From JASLMY01 sp965226475 (GTDB lineage: Bacteria > Pseudomonadota > Alphaproteobacteria > GCA-2731375): DNA of 64,000 nt. Positions 1 to 8,153 of this stretch are shown here, piece after piece. The stretch covers positions 1,674,001 to 1,738,000 of the forward strand of contig CBDDDJ010000005.1 of NCBI GenBank assembly GCA_965226475.1, given 5' to 3'. The notes beneath the pieces are model-generated. The model searched no databases, had not been told where the DNA came from, and saw nothing but the letters and a program-made list of their open reading frames with translations. The stretch's first letter is position 1, and each line of letters opens with the position of its first letter. A program made the translations under genes and the position numbers.

Positions 1-759
1 CGCCGCCTGGGAGAGCCTGAGGTCCTTCAGCATCAGCGCGGCGGCGAAGCCGGGCTTGTAGTCGCGGTTGGCGGGCGAGGTCGGCACGGGCCCCGGCACC
101 GGGCACATGTTGCGCAGGCCCCAGCTGTCGCCGGTCGAGGTGGTGAGCACGTTGAAGAGCGTGTCGCGGTCGAGGCCCAGCTTTTCGCCCATCGTGAACG
201 TCTCGGCCACCGCCTGGATGGTGATCCCGGCCACCATGTTGTTGCAGATCTTGGCCGCCTGGCCCATGCCGGGCCCGCCGCAATGGACGAGGTTCCGGCC
301 CATGCCGCCAAGCACGGCCTTGGCCTCCTCGAACACGGCCGCGTCGCCGCCGCACATGAAGGTGAGCGTGCCCGCCTCGGCGCCGATGGTGCCGCCGGAG
401 ACCGGCGCGTCCAGCATCCGCCGGCCGGCGGCGGCGGCGACCTCGTGCACCTCCCGCGCGGTGCCGACGTCGATGGTGGAGGAATCGATCAGGATGGTGT
501 CCTGGTCGGCGGCCTGAATCGCCTCGTTGGCGAGGTAGACGTCCCGCGTCTCGACGCCGGTCGGCAGCATGGTGACGAGGAATTCGACCCCGCTGGCCGC
601 GCCGGGAATCGACCCGGCATCCTCCGCACCCGCCTGGGTCAAAAAGTTCACGGCTTCGCTCGACAGGTCGTGCACCTTCACCGAATGCCCCGCGTTCAGC
701 AGGTTGCGCGCCATCGGCCCGCCCATATTGCCGACGCCAATGAATCCGACCGTTGCCAT
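1..759 (-). CDS. 3-hydroxyisobutyrate dehydrogenase family protein (C-terminus beyond left edge)
   Basis: NAD(P)-dependent beta-hydroxyacid dehydrogenase; 253 codons are visible and the C-terminal end is cut by the window. The N-terminus shows the Rossmann motif FIGVGNMGGPMARNL (residues about 5-19). The substrate-binding signature DAPVSGGTIGAEAG follows near residue 118, and GMGQAAKICNN contains the family's catalytic lysine. The start ATG at 757-759 is preceded by a GGAGAG ribosome-binding site. It is divergent from a crotonase gene, which fits valine or other branched acyl catabolism. GarR/GlxR-type tartronate semialdehyde reductases share these motifs, so the substrate is not settled. Confidence 0.85.
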   Translation of the reverse strand, partial: MATVGFIGVGNMGGPMARNLLNAGHSVKVHDLSSEAVNFLTQAGAEDAGSIPGAASGVEFLVTMLPTGVETRDVYLANEAIQAADQDTILIDSSTIDVGTAREVHEVAAAAGRRMLDAPVSGGTIGAEAGTLTFMCGGDAAVFEEAKAVLGGMGRNLVHCGGPGMGQAAKICNNMVAGITIQAVAETFTMGEKLGLDRDTLFNVLTTSTGDSWGLRNMCPVPGPVPTSPANRDYKPGFAAALMLKDLRLSQAA

Positions 760-870
760 CTTTCGCTCTCCTCGTTCCCGTGTCGGTCCGACTCTATCAA
801 GCCCGCCGCGCGGAGGGTATCCGCCATCGCCCCTCGAAGGCTAGAGTGGCGCCGAACCGGGAGGCCTCGC

Positions 871-1692
871 ATGACGCGATCGATCGATACCGGCACCGAC
901 CAACTGCTCGCCCATGTCGACGAACGGGTCGGCGTCATCACCCTGAACCGGCCGGAGGCGCGGAACGCTCTCTCGGATGAACTGACGCCGGCGCTCCGGG
1001 CGATGGTCGCCCGCTTCACCGAGGACGACGCGGTCGGCGCCCTGTTGATCACCGGGGCCGGCACCGCCTTCTGCGCCCGCGGCGACGTCAAGGGCATGGC
1101 CACGCGCGGCATCGGCCGGGCCGAGATGACGACGAATGAGAAGATCGAACAGTTGAAGGTGCGCCAGCGCACGCTCACCGGCGCGCTTCACGCCTGCGGG
1201 AAGCCGACGATCGCGGCGCTCCCCGGTCCCGCCGCCGGCGCCGGCCTGGCGATCGCGCTCGCCTGCGATATCCGCATCGCCGCCGAGACCGCCTTCGTTT
1301 CCACCGGCTATGCCCGCGTCGGCCTCAGCGGCGATTACGGCGTCGCCTGGCTGCTGACCCGCGCCATCGGCTCGGCCCGGGCACGCCAGCTGATGTTCAC
1401 CGCCGAGCGCGTCCCGGCCGATCGGTGCGAGGCCATCGGCCTGGTCAACCTGGTCTTCGCCGACGACGCGTTCCAGTCCGAATCCCTCGCTTTCGCCAAA
1501 CGCCTGGCGGCGGGGCCCATGGTGGCGTTCCGTTCCATCAAGCAAAACCTCGACCTCGCCCTCGAGGTCGACTTCGGACAAGCCCTCGACGGCGAGGCGG
1601 AACGCCTGATCGCCAGCGCCCAGACCGAAGATCACAAGGAGGCCGTCCGTGCCTTCGTCGAAAAGCGCGAGCCGGTCTTCACGGGGCGCTGA
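871..1692 (+). CDS. enoyl-CoA hydratase/isomerase (crotonase) family protein
   Basis: A 273-aa crotonase-fold acyl-CoA enzyme. The ATG at 871 is chosen because GGGAGG lies just upstream and the crotonase fold begins directly after it; the frame is open further upstream without homology. Oxyanion-hole segments are CARGDVKGM (about 69-77) and GPAAGAGLAIALACDI. The two catalytic glutamates of classical enoyl-CoA hydratase appear replaced: Ala in GLAIALACDI and Tyr in STGYARVG by my hand alignment. An Asp in GLSGDYGVAWLL matches the acidic residue of PaaG-type isomerases. An isomerase role is therefore at least as likely as hydration. Its last 111 bp recur at 3236-3346. Confidence 0.85.
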   Translation: MTRSIDTGTDQLLAHVDERVGVITLNRPEARNALSDELTPALRAMVARFTEDDAVGALLITGAGTAFCARGDVKGMATRGIGRAEMTTNEKIEQLKVRQRTLTGALHACGKPTIAALPGPAAGAGLAIALACDIRIAAETAFVSTGYARVGLSGDYGVAWLLTRAIGSARARQLMFTAERVPADRCEAIGLVNLVFADDAFQSESLAFAKRLAAGPMVAFRSIKQNLDLALEVDFGQALDGEAERLIASAQTEDHKEAVRAFVEKREPVFTGR

Positions 1693-1899
1693 GATTTCAA
1701 AATGGATTGAGCCTCAATCGCCTCATCGCGAGCGGCGCGTGGCGATCCAGAGTACCGTGACGGGCGTTAACGCCTATTCGCTACATCGAGATAGCTTACA
1801 TCGCCACGTGTGCCTATTACCCAAACGCGATGACAACGGTTTTCATTGGGTCTCAACTACGGTTGCCGACATCCCCTAACTCCGGACCCTTTCGCATTG
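1693..1899. other. intergenic, AT-richer, two short palindromes
   Basis: No gene is visible between the convergent crotonase and collagen-like genes. Two small inverted repeats occur: GATTGAG-C-CTCAATC at 1705-1719 and the 12-bp palindrome GGCGTTAACGCC at 1763-1774. Neither has a T-run, so neither is a clear terminator. Base composition drops here, marking the left edge of the island that holds the collagen-like gene. Confidence 0.4.
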
Positions 1900-2928
1900 T
1901 CAATTTGAGACGTTCGCACAGACTACTCTCACCGTGAGTTGGTTTACATCTTCCGAGAAGGAAACCACGGTCCAACTCGCCATGCTCGGATAGCTCTGTA
2001 GCAGCCGCACTCGACGAATTTCTTCGTCGTTTATGTTCAGGAAGGAATGCCCACCGCTGATGGCGACTTTTTCGGTCGGACATTCAGCAGTCTTGGAGCA
2101 GAGTTGATTGGGCGCGCACGCTGTGTTTGCGGAAACGATCTCCAGCCCGGCGATACCCGGAGGGCCGGCCGCTCCTTGGCGACCTTGGGGGCCATTCGAG
2201 CCTAGCAACCCGACTTCACCGCGGGGCCCCCGATCTCCATCCTCCCCCGTCTTCCCCCTTTCGCCTCGTACTCCGGCGTTCCCCTTGGGCGCCGGGATCG
2301 CCCTCTTCACCACGCTGGCCCTGGGCGCCAATATCGCCTTTCTCGCCGGTTTTCCCTTTCTCACCCTGGGCACCGCGTTCGCCTTGAGTGCCGGGATCGC
2401 CTTTCTTGCCACGCTGACCCTGATCGCCGGGATCGCCTTTCTCACCGCGCTCACCGCGCTCACCGCGCTTGCCTTCATCGCCGTTCTCGCCGATCAGGCC
2501 CTGATTGCCCTTCACCCCTCTTTCGCCTTGTGGACCCGGAATCGGCCGAATTTCGAGTTGTTTCAAATACTCCGGATCATTAGCGAGATTGTGAATCTCC
2601 GCGCCCAATCTTTTAGTCAATTCATCCTCGGTGACAATATCACCAATGAATGCCTTGACGCCGATTTTCGCCGCCTCTTTGATTTCTCCTTGGAACAGCA
2701 CAACAGAGGCGCCAAAAATCAGTGTTAAGATAATGCCCAGCGCCACGATCAATTTCTTGAACATTGATTCGATGTAGTTCCGATGGCTCTCGATATCACT
2801 CCTTACGAGATCCTGGACATTCGCTCGCACCGAATTGGTGATCTGATTTTCCTGGTTTCCAATTCTTCCAGTAATTTAGCCTTCAATTCGTCGATATCGT
2901 CCGAAGTTTCGATTCCACTTACACTCAT
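1900..2928 (-). pseudogene. collagen-like (Gly-X-Y repeat) membrane-anchored protein, frameshifted
   Basis: Reads as one protein only if two single-base shifts are corrected. The best start is the ATG at 2926-2928, with a GGGAGGG site 8 bases before it, giving MSVSGIETSDDIDELKAKLL. A shift near 2850-2860 leads into a coiled-coil-like stretch, a transmembrane helix (KKLIVALGIILTLIFGASVV) and 28 Gly-X-Y triplets. A second shift at the C4 run 2281-2284 (one base too many) restores 16 more triplets. The last 80 residues form a cysteine-containing C-terminal domain with the pattern CPTEKVAISGG...SYPSMASWTV...VCA, seen in other bacterial collagen-like proteins. Start and end lie in the same frame, so the shifts compensate. 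An alternative is a GTG start at 2830. A rod-like surface protein is inferred. Confidence 0.75.
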
Positions 2929-3235
2929 AGGAACACCCTCCCTGTTTGGACCCGATCTTTTCCATTTCAATTCGAACGCCGCGCCCGTCACTGGCCAAAT
3001 ATTCGATCCAGGCGCCTCGACACCCCAAGACCGTGACGCACGACATTCAGGCAAGGTCCGTAAAATCAGTTGGCAATGCTAAATTACACCAACTCAAACT
3101 GCAATTCCGGGACAGGGCCTGGTGAGCACCTACAAGCGCGAAAGTTTGTCCGATATTTCATCTGTCTCCCATGCAATCCAGGCTGCGGCTCTCGAATTTG
3201 TCCCCCGGCTCCAACTTTCATCGCGGATTCCAGCG
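2929..3235. other. AT-richer upstream region of the collagen-like gene
   Basis: No supported gene. It holds the ribosome-binding site GGGAGGG (minus strand, about 2935-2941) of the collagen-like gene and presumably its promoter, but I could not identify convincing -35/-10 boxes. Sequence similarity to the crotonase 3' end begins abruptly at 3236. Confidence 0.4.
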
Positions 3236-3346
3236 GCGCTCGACGACGAGGCGGAACGCCTGATCGCCAGCGCCCGGACCGAGAGCGACAAGGAGGCCGT
3301 CCGCGCCTTCGTCAAAAAGCGCGATCCGATTTTCACGGGGCGCTAA
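3236..3346 (+). pseudogene. crotonase 3'-end remnant (second copy)
   Basis: These 111 bp match positions 1582-1692, the 3' end of the crotonase gene, with 14 mismatches by hand count (about 87% identity), both ending at the stop codon. The encoded tail DDEAERLIASARTESDKEAV parallels GEAERLIASAQTEDHKEAV. The remaining five-sixths of the gene is absent. The divergence suggests a remnant of a tandem paralogue rather than a fresh duplication. It overlaps the convergent EamA gene by four bases. Confidence 0.8.
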
Positions 3347-4260
3347 GTCTTCCCCACGCGCCCCGCGCCGCTCTGCAGCACGACCGTCGCGGCGACCACG
3401 AGGACAAGGCCGGGCCAGGTCATGGCCGAGGGCAGGTCGTGGCCGAGGGCGAGTTCCACGGCGACGACGAAGACGGGGCTGAGATAGCCGTAGCTCGCGA
3501 CGCGCGTCGGGCCGATGTGGCCCGTGGCGTGTTGCATGATCAGGAAGGTTAGAATCGTGGTGAAGACGGCGAGATAGGCGATGCCGAGGAAGACCTCGCC
3601 TTCGACGCCGGCCCAATCCGTCTGCCAGATCGCGGCATTGTTGACCAGTACCAGCCAGCCCGCGCCGGTGGCGAGCGTCCAGAAGGTCATCACCGCCGCC
3701 GGCTCCTTGCGGTCGAAGCGGCGGATGAGCGGCGTGTAGAGACCCATCGCCACCAAACCGGCAAGGAAGATCAGGTCGCCCCGGTTCAAATCCAGGGCCA
3801 GCAGGCGTTCGGGCTCGCCCCGGAAGACGACCCAGAGCGCCCCGATCCCGCCGAGCACCAGCGCCACAAGGCGATAGCCGCCCAAGCGCTCGCGGACCAG
3901 GACCCAGGCCCAGGCGGCGGCGATCGCCGGCAAAAGGTTATAGAGCGCGGCGGCGTTCAAGGCGCTGGTCCAGCGCAGGGCCTCGAACATCGCCCAGAAG
4001 AAGCCGACGATGCTGGCGCTGATCAACGCGTTGCCGGCGAGCGCGCGCAAGCCCGGCCAGGCGATCCCGTGGGCGAAAGCGACGTAGGGCAGGAACAGCA
4101 CCGTCGCCAGCACGAAGCGCAGCAGGGTCAGAAGCTCCGGCGCCAGGCCATGGGTGATGGAGGCGCCGACGACGAAGGAGGTGGCGACCAGCGCACGGCT
4201 GAGCAACACCTGGCCATGCACCCGCCAGAGCGGCGGCCCGGCCGGCGGTGCCTCGCGCAT
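3343..4260 (-). CDS. EamA-family (DMT superfamily) transporter
   Basis: A 305-aa integral membrane protein with about ten hydrophobic helices in two EamA repeats. Examples are the first-repeat segment LLTLLRFVLATVLFLPYVAF and the second-repeat end WPGLVLVVAATVVLQSGAG. Length and layout are typical of inner-membrane drug/metabolite exporters. It begins 14 bp after the dctM stop on the same strand, so it probably belongs to the TRAP operon and may export a related metabolite; the substrate cannot be read from sequence. Confidence 0.85.
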   Translation of the reverse strand: MREAPPAGPPLWRVHGQVLLSRALVATSFVVGASITHGLAPELLTLLRFVLATVLFLPYVAFAHGIAWPGLRALAGNALISASIVGFFWAMFEALRWTSALNAAALYNLLPAIAAAWAWVLVRERLGGYRLVALVLGGIGALWVVFRGEPERLLALDLNRGDLIFLAGLVAMGLYTPLIRRFDRKEPAAVMTFWTLATGAGWLVLVNNAAIWQTDWAGVEGEVFLGIAYLAVFTTILTFLIMQHATGHIGPTRVASYGYLSPVFVVAVELALGHDLPSAMTWPGLVLVVAATVVLQSGAGRVGKT

Positions 4261-4274
4261 CCTCGAAACCTCGC

Positions 4275-5585
4275 TCAGAACATCAGCTCGGGCAGGACGA
4301 GGACGATTTGGGGAAAGACGATCAGCAGGCCGAGCGTAATCACGTCCAGCAGCAGGAAGGGCAGCACGCCGGCGAACACGTCCTCGAGGCTGAGCGGTAT
4401 GGGCGAGGCGCTGCGGACCACATAGACGTTGAGACCGACCGGCGGGGTGATCAGCGAGATCTCCGCCAGCTTGATCGAGATCACGCCGAGCCAGATCGGA
4501 TCGAAGCCGGCCCCGACCATGATCGGGAACATCACGGGGAGCGTCATCACCATGATCGCGATCGGATCGATGAACATGCCGAGCACGAGGTAGATCGCCG
4601 CGAAGGCCAGCAGATAGAGATAGGGATCGAGCGCCAGCGCCAGCAGTTCCTCCGAAATGCCGGCGACCAGGCCGGTGTAGGTCAGGAAGCGGGCGAAGAG
4701 GATGCCGCCGACCACGATGATGAAGATCACCGAGGTGGTGATGCCGGCGTCCTTGAAGGTCTCGATCAGGGTCTTGCGGTCGAGCCGGCGTTTGACGATG
4801 ACGATGAGGAAGGCGCCGAAGGCGCCGACCGCGCCGGCGTAGGTCGGTACGAAGAGGCCGCCGTAGATGCCGCCGATGACCAGCAGGAAGAGGAACACCA
4901 CGCCCCAGACGCCGTAGAGGGAGCGCCAGCGATCGCCCCAGGAGATCTCGACGTCCGGTATCGGGGCGATTTCCGGATGGCGCCGGGCGCGGACGTAGAT
5001 GCCGACCATGTAGATCGCCGCCGAAAGGATCCCCGGCAGCAGGCCGGCGATCAGCAGGATGCCCACCGACTGCTCGGTGATGACCGCATAGACCACCATC
5101 AGGATCGAGGGCGGGATCAGCGAGGCCAGCGTGCCGGAGGCCGCGATGCAGCCGGCGCTCAGCCGCTTGTCGTAGCCGAACTTGGTCATCTCCGGCAGCG
5201 CCATGCGGGTGAAAACGGCGGCGTTGACCACGGTCGAGCCGCAGGCGGCGCCGAAGGCGGCGGAGGCGAGCGTCGTCGCCATCGCCAGGCCGCCCGGCAA
5301 CTTGCCGAGCCAGTAGTAGGCGGCCTTGTAGAGATCCGTCGTCAGCCGCGCCTGGGTCGCCAGCGAGCCCATCAGGATGAAGAGCGGGATCACCGCCAGG
5401 GTGAAGGAGTTGGTCGTGGAGAACGGCACGGTGGCGAGTTGGCCGAGCGCCGCGTCCGGGCCGATCGCCAGATACATGCCGAGGATGCCGCCCAAGCCCA
5501 GGGCGACGCCGATGTGGACACCCAAGGCCAGCGCCGCGAACAGCCCCACCAGGACGATGATGCCGGTGGTCGCGGGATCGAGCAC
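4275..5585 (-). CDS. dctM: TRAP transporter large permease subunit DctM
   Basis: A 436-aa, roughly twelve-helix inner-membrane subunit that forms the ion-coupled transport channel of a tripartite ATP-independent periplasmic transporter. Recognisable DctM features are the N-terminal LGVHIGVALGLGG, the conserved AAFGAACGSTVVNAAVFTR segment and ITPPVGLNVYVV near the C-terminus. The start appears to be GTG at 5583-5585, 13 bp after the dctQ stop. It follows dctP and dctQ in the usual order. Confidence 0.93.
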   Translation of the reverse strand: MLDPATTGIIVLVGLFAALALGVHIGVALGLGGILGMYLAIGPDAALGQLATVPFSTTNSFTLAVIPLFILMGSLATQARLTTDLYKAAYYWLGKLPGGLAMATTLASAAFGAACGSTVVNAAVFTRMALPEMTKFGYDKRLSAGCIAASGTLASLIPPSILMVVYAVITEQSVGILLIAGLLPGILSAAIYMVGIYVRARRHPEIAPIPDVEISWGDRWRSLYGVWGVVFLFLLVIGGIYGGLFVPTYAGAVGAFGAFLIVIVKRRLDRKTLIETFKDAGITTSVIFIIVVGGILFARFLTYTGLVAGISEELLALALDPYLYLLAFAAIYLVLGMFIDPIAIMVMTLPVMFPIMVGAGFDPIWLGVISIKLAEISLITPPVGLNVYVVRSASPIPLSLEDVFAGVLPFLLLDVITLGLLIVFPQIVLVLPELMF

Positions 5586-5598
5586 GCGACGCGCCCCC

Positions 5599-6156
5599 TC
5601 AGTCCCGGCCGAGGTCGAGACCGGGGACGTCCGGCGCGATCGGCGCGCTCTCGGCGGCGACCGGCGCGCCCGTGCGCACGCGGGGGAGATCGGCGAGCAG
5701 GTCGACGACGAGGCGGACCATCAGAATCGCGACGCCGGCGACCAGGATCCAGCGCGCCGGATAGAGCGGGAAGACGATCAGGCCGTCCGAGGTCTCGTCG
5801 ATCCGCCAGCTCTTCATCGCCTCGAACACCGCCTGCCAGAGCAGAAAGCCGAAGAAGGTCAGCGCCGCGATGTCGGTGACGACATCCATGAAGGCCTGCA
5901 TCCGGGGGCCCATCCGGGCGTGCACCAGTTCGACCCGGATATGGCTGCGGCGGATCTGGGCATAGGTGAGGGCGCCGAAAACGATCAGCACCATGGTGCT
6001 TTCGGTGATCTCCTTGGCGCCGGGGACCGGCCAGCCGAAGAATTGGGTGCCGACGACGTCGCCGGCGCCGAGGAACATCGCCGTCAACATGCCGGCGCCG
6101 CCGATCAGCAGGACGGCGAGCGCCAGCAGCTCCAGCACTCTGTTGAAACGTTGCAT
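5599..6156 (-). CDS. dctQ: TRAP transporter small permease subunit DctQ
   Basis: A 185-aa four-helix membrane protein, the small permease that partners DctM. The ATG at 6154-6156 (MQRFNRVLELLALAVLLIGG) is preferred over in-frame upstream codons because helix 1 starts there and the upstream stretch is arginine-rich read-through. The signature HIRVELVHARMGPRMQAF after helix 2 is typical of DctQ. It lies between dctP and dctM, separated from dctP by a strong hairpin. Confidence 0.9.
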   Translation of the reverse strand: MQRFNRVLELLALAVLLIGGAGMLTAMFLGAGDVVGTQFFGWPVPGAKEITESTMVLIVFGALTYAQIRRSHIRVELVHARMGPRMQAFMDVVTDIAALTFFGFLLWQAVFEAMKSWRIDETSDGLIVFPLYPARWILVAGVAILMVRLVVDLLADLPRVRTGAPVAAESAPIAPDVPGLDLGRD

Positions 6157-6165
6157 GAAGAACGG

Positions 6166-6194
6166 CGGCCCCCGGGCGATGGGACCGGGGGCCG
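6166..6194 (-). terminator. intercistronic stem-loop between dctP and dctQ
   Basis: A perfect 10-bp inverted repeat, CGGCCCCCGG / CCGGGGGCCG, with a 9-nt loop and no T-run. It sits in the 53-bp gap between the binding-protein gene and the permease genes. This is a common place for an mRNA-stabilising or attenuating hairpin that keeps binding-protein transcript above permease levels. The function is inferred from position. Confidence 0.6.
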
Positions 6195-6209
6195 TCCTTG
6201 TCGAAATGC

Positions 6210-7232
6210 CTACTCTGCCATCAGCTGGCGCCAGCGCGCGGCGATCTTCTTCGCCGCCTCGCCGTGCCCGCGCTTGGTCACGTCGGCCTCCCAGGCGTCC
6301 AGGTACTTGGGCGCCAGGGCCTTCCACTTGGCGAGTTCGGCGGCCGGAAATTCCTTGAAGACGCCGCCGGTCTTCTTTATGTTCTCGGCCGCCGAGGCCT
6401 CGAAGCCCTCCAGCCAGGCGAGATACTCGGCGTGGGTCTTCTTGCCCTGGTCGATGAAGATGTCCTGGATGTCCTTCGGCAGTTTCTTCCAGGTGTTCTT
6501 GCCGATGACGATGTTGTGGCCGGTGATCGCCATGACCGGACCGCAGCTGTACTTGCCGGGTTCGTGCAGTTTGTATTGCTGGATATTGCCAGCGTTGAGG
6601 AAGGAATAGTCGATGGTGCCGCGCTGCAGCGCCTCGTAGACCTCCACGGGACGAACGTTCACCGGCACCGCGCCGATCGCGCTGTGCGCCTTCGGCAGGT
6701 CCTTGCCGAAACTGCGGATCTTCTTGCCCTTGAGGCCGGCGATCGAGTCGCAGTTGGCGCCGGGGCCGGTCAGGAAGTAGACGCCCAAGGGCTGCTGGAA
6801 CAGCCAGATGACGTTCATCTTGTCCATTTCCTGCTTGTAGACCGGGAACTCCTCCAGCGACTTCGCCAACACGTGCATCGCCTGCTTGGGCGTGCGGAAG
6901 ATGAAGGGCACCTGGAAGGCCTTCCAGAACAGCAGCTGGTCGCCGTAGTAGCTCGGCGGGGCGGCGGCGATGTCGATGGCACCCCGGCCCGCCAGCGTCA
7001 TCACCTCGTTGCCCTTGCCGAGGCCGCCCGCATAGGTGATGTCGATCTTGACCCGGCCACCGGTCCGCTCCTCGATCGCCTTGGCGAATTTCTGCTCGAT
7101 CTCAAGGAACGGGCCCTTGCCCAGATAATGGCCCCACCGAAGCTTGAACTCTTGGGCCGAGGCCGTACTAGCGCCGGCCAGCACCGCCGCGGCCGCGGCC
7201 ATGCCGAGAATTGTGCGCATGCTCATTTTCAT
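6210..7232 (-). CDS. dctP: TRAP transporter substrate-binding protein DctP
   Basis: A 340-aa periplasmic solute receptor. It has an N-terminal signal peptide (hydrophobic to about residue 26, cleavage after ASTASA), then EFKLRWGHYLGKGPFLEIEQ typical of DctP strand 1. GLKGKKIRSFGKDLPKAHSA contains the conserved Arg that usually binds a substrate carboxylate. NAGNIQQYKLHEPGKY belongs to the second lobe. GGGAGG precedes the ATG at 7230-7232. As first gene of the operon it should set the transporter's specificity, probably for a carboxylate; the actual ligand is unknown. Confidence 0.93.
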   Translation of the reverse strand: MKMSMRTILGMAAAAAVLAGASTASAQEFKLRWGHYLGKGPFLEIEQKFAKAIEERTGGRVKIDITYAGGLGKGNEVMTLAGRGAIDIAAAPPSYYGDQLLFWKAFQVPFIFRTPKQAMHVLAKSLEEFPVYKQEMDKMNVIWLFQQPLGVYFLTGPGANCDSIAGLKGKKIRSFGKDLPKAHSAIGAVPVNVRPVEVYEALQRGTIDYSFLNAGNIQQYKLHEPGKYSCGPVMAITGHNIVIGKNTWKKLPKDIQDIFIDQGKKTHAEYLAWLEGFEASAAENIKKTGGVFKEFPAAELAKWKALAPKYLDAWEADVTKRGHGEAAKKIAARWRQLMAE

Positions 7233-7450
7233 GGTCTTCCTCCCAAATTGTCGATTGCATTGACCCGACCGCCGCCCTCGCCGAGGATGGCGGGAAACCG
7301 GAAATTTCTTGCGGTGTCTTCATCATCGGCGATCGCTCGGACCCTGTCCAGCGAGACCCTCGCCACAGGGGTGGGCTTGGGAGTAATCTCCGGCCCGCGC
7401 GGCGCGGACTTCCCCGGGCGCCGCCCGAAACCGAGAGAGTGCACGAAAAG

Positions 7451-8077
7451 ATGAAACTCTGGACGGCCGCCGTCGCCCCCAACCCCCGCCGCGTCGACAT
7501 CTTTCTGAACGAGAAGGGCATCGAGGTCGAGAAGGCGCAGATCGACCTCGCCGCCAAGGGCAACTTCGCCCCCGAGTTCGTCGCCAAGAACCCGCTGGCC
7601 CGCGTGCCGGTGCTGGAGTTCGACGACGGTACGTGCCTCGCCGAGTCGGTCGCCATCTGCCGCTATTTCGAGGAGCGTCAGCCAGAGCCGGCGCTGTTCG
7701 GCGCCGATGCCCGCGACAAGGCCGACGTCGAGATGTGGAACCGGCGGATGGAGACCGAGATCATGCTCAACATGACGGGATGCTTCCGCCACTCGCACCC
7801 CTATTGGGAGGGTCGGATCGAGCAGGTGAAGGACTACGGCGAACTCTGCCGGCGGAACGCCGAGGAGCGGATGAAATGGCTCGACGGCGAACTGGCCGGG
7901 CGCGAATTCATCGCCGGCGTCGCCTTCACGATCGCCGACATCACCGCGATCTGCGCCTTCGGCATCGGCCGGGTGGCCAAGATCCGCATCCCGGAGGAAC
8001 TCGCCAACCTGGCGCGCTGGCACGACGCCATCGCCGCCCGGCCGAGCGTCGCCGCCACCGCGCCCAAACGCGCCTGA
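7451..8077 (+). CDS. glutathione S-transferase family protein
   Basis: A 208-aa cytosolic GST. The thioredoxin-like N-terminal half contains NPLARVPVLEFDDGTCLAES, with the cis-Pro in VPVL and the glutathione gamma-Glu-binding E-S pair. The C-terminal all-helical half carries the N-capping FTIADITAICAF motif. It starts at ATG 7451 and is divergent from dctP across a 218-bp shared control region. It likely conjugates or isomerises an electrophilic intermediate; the substrate is unknown. Confidence 0.88.
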   Translation: MKLWTAAVAPNPRRVDIFLNEKGIEVEKAQIDLAAKGNFAPEFVAKNPLARVPVLEFDDGTCLAESVAICRYFEERQPEPALFGADARDKADVEMWNRRMETEIMLNMTGCFRHSHPYWEGRIEQVKDYGELCRRNAEERMKWLDGELAGREFIAGVAFTIADITAICAFGIGRVAKIRIPEELANLARWHDAIAARPSVAATAPKRA

Positions 8078-8153
8078 GGCCCGCCGGGGAGATCGAATCT
8101 CGCGGGAACGCGGGTTCCGATCTCCCGGGACGAGCCACGACGATCCCGGCGCC

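Noticed and set aside
2216..2478. Programmed ribosomal frameshift in the collagen-like gene
   Set aside because: The C4 run lacks a typical slippery heptamer and a second break exists upstream; mutation, slippage or sequencing error is simpler.
4248..5879. Very long open frame on the plus strand opposite dctM/dctQ
   Set aside because: It is Asp/Arg/His-rich shadow reading of a GC-rich gene; the minus strand has clear TRAP permease proteins.
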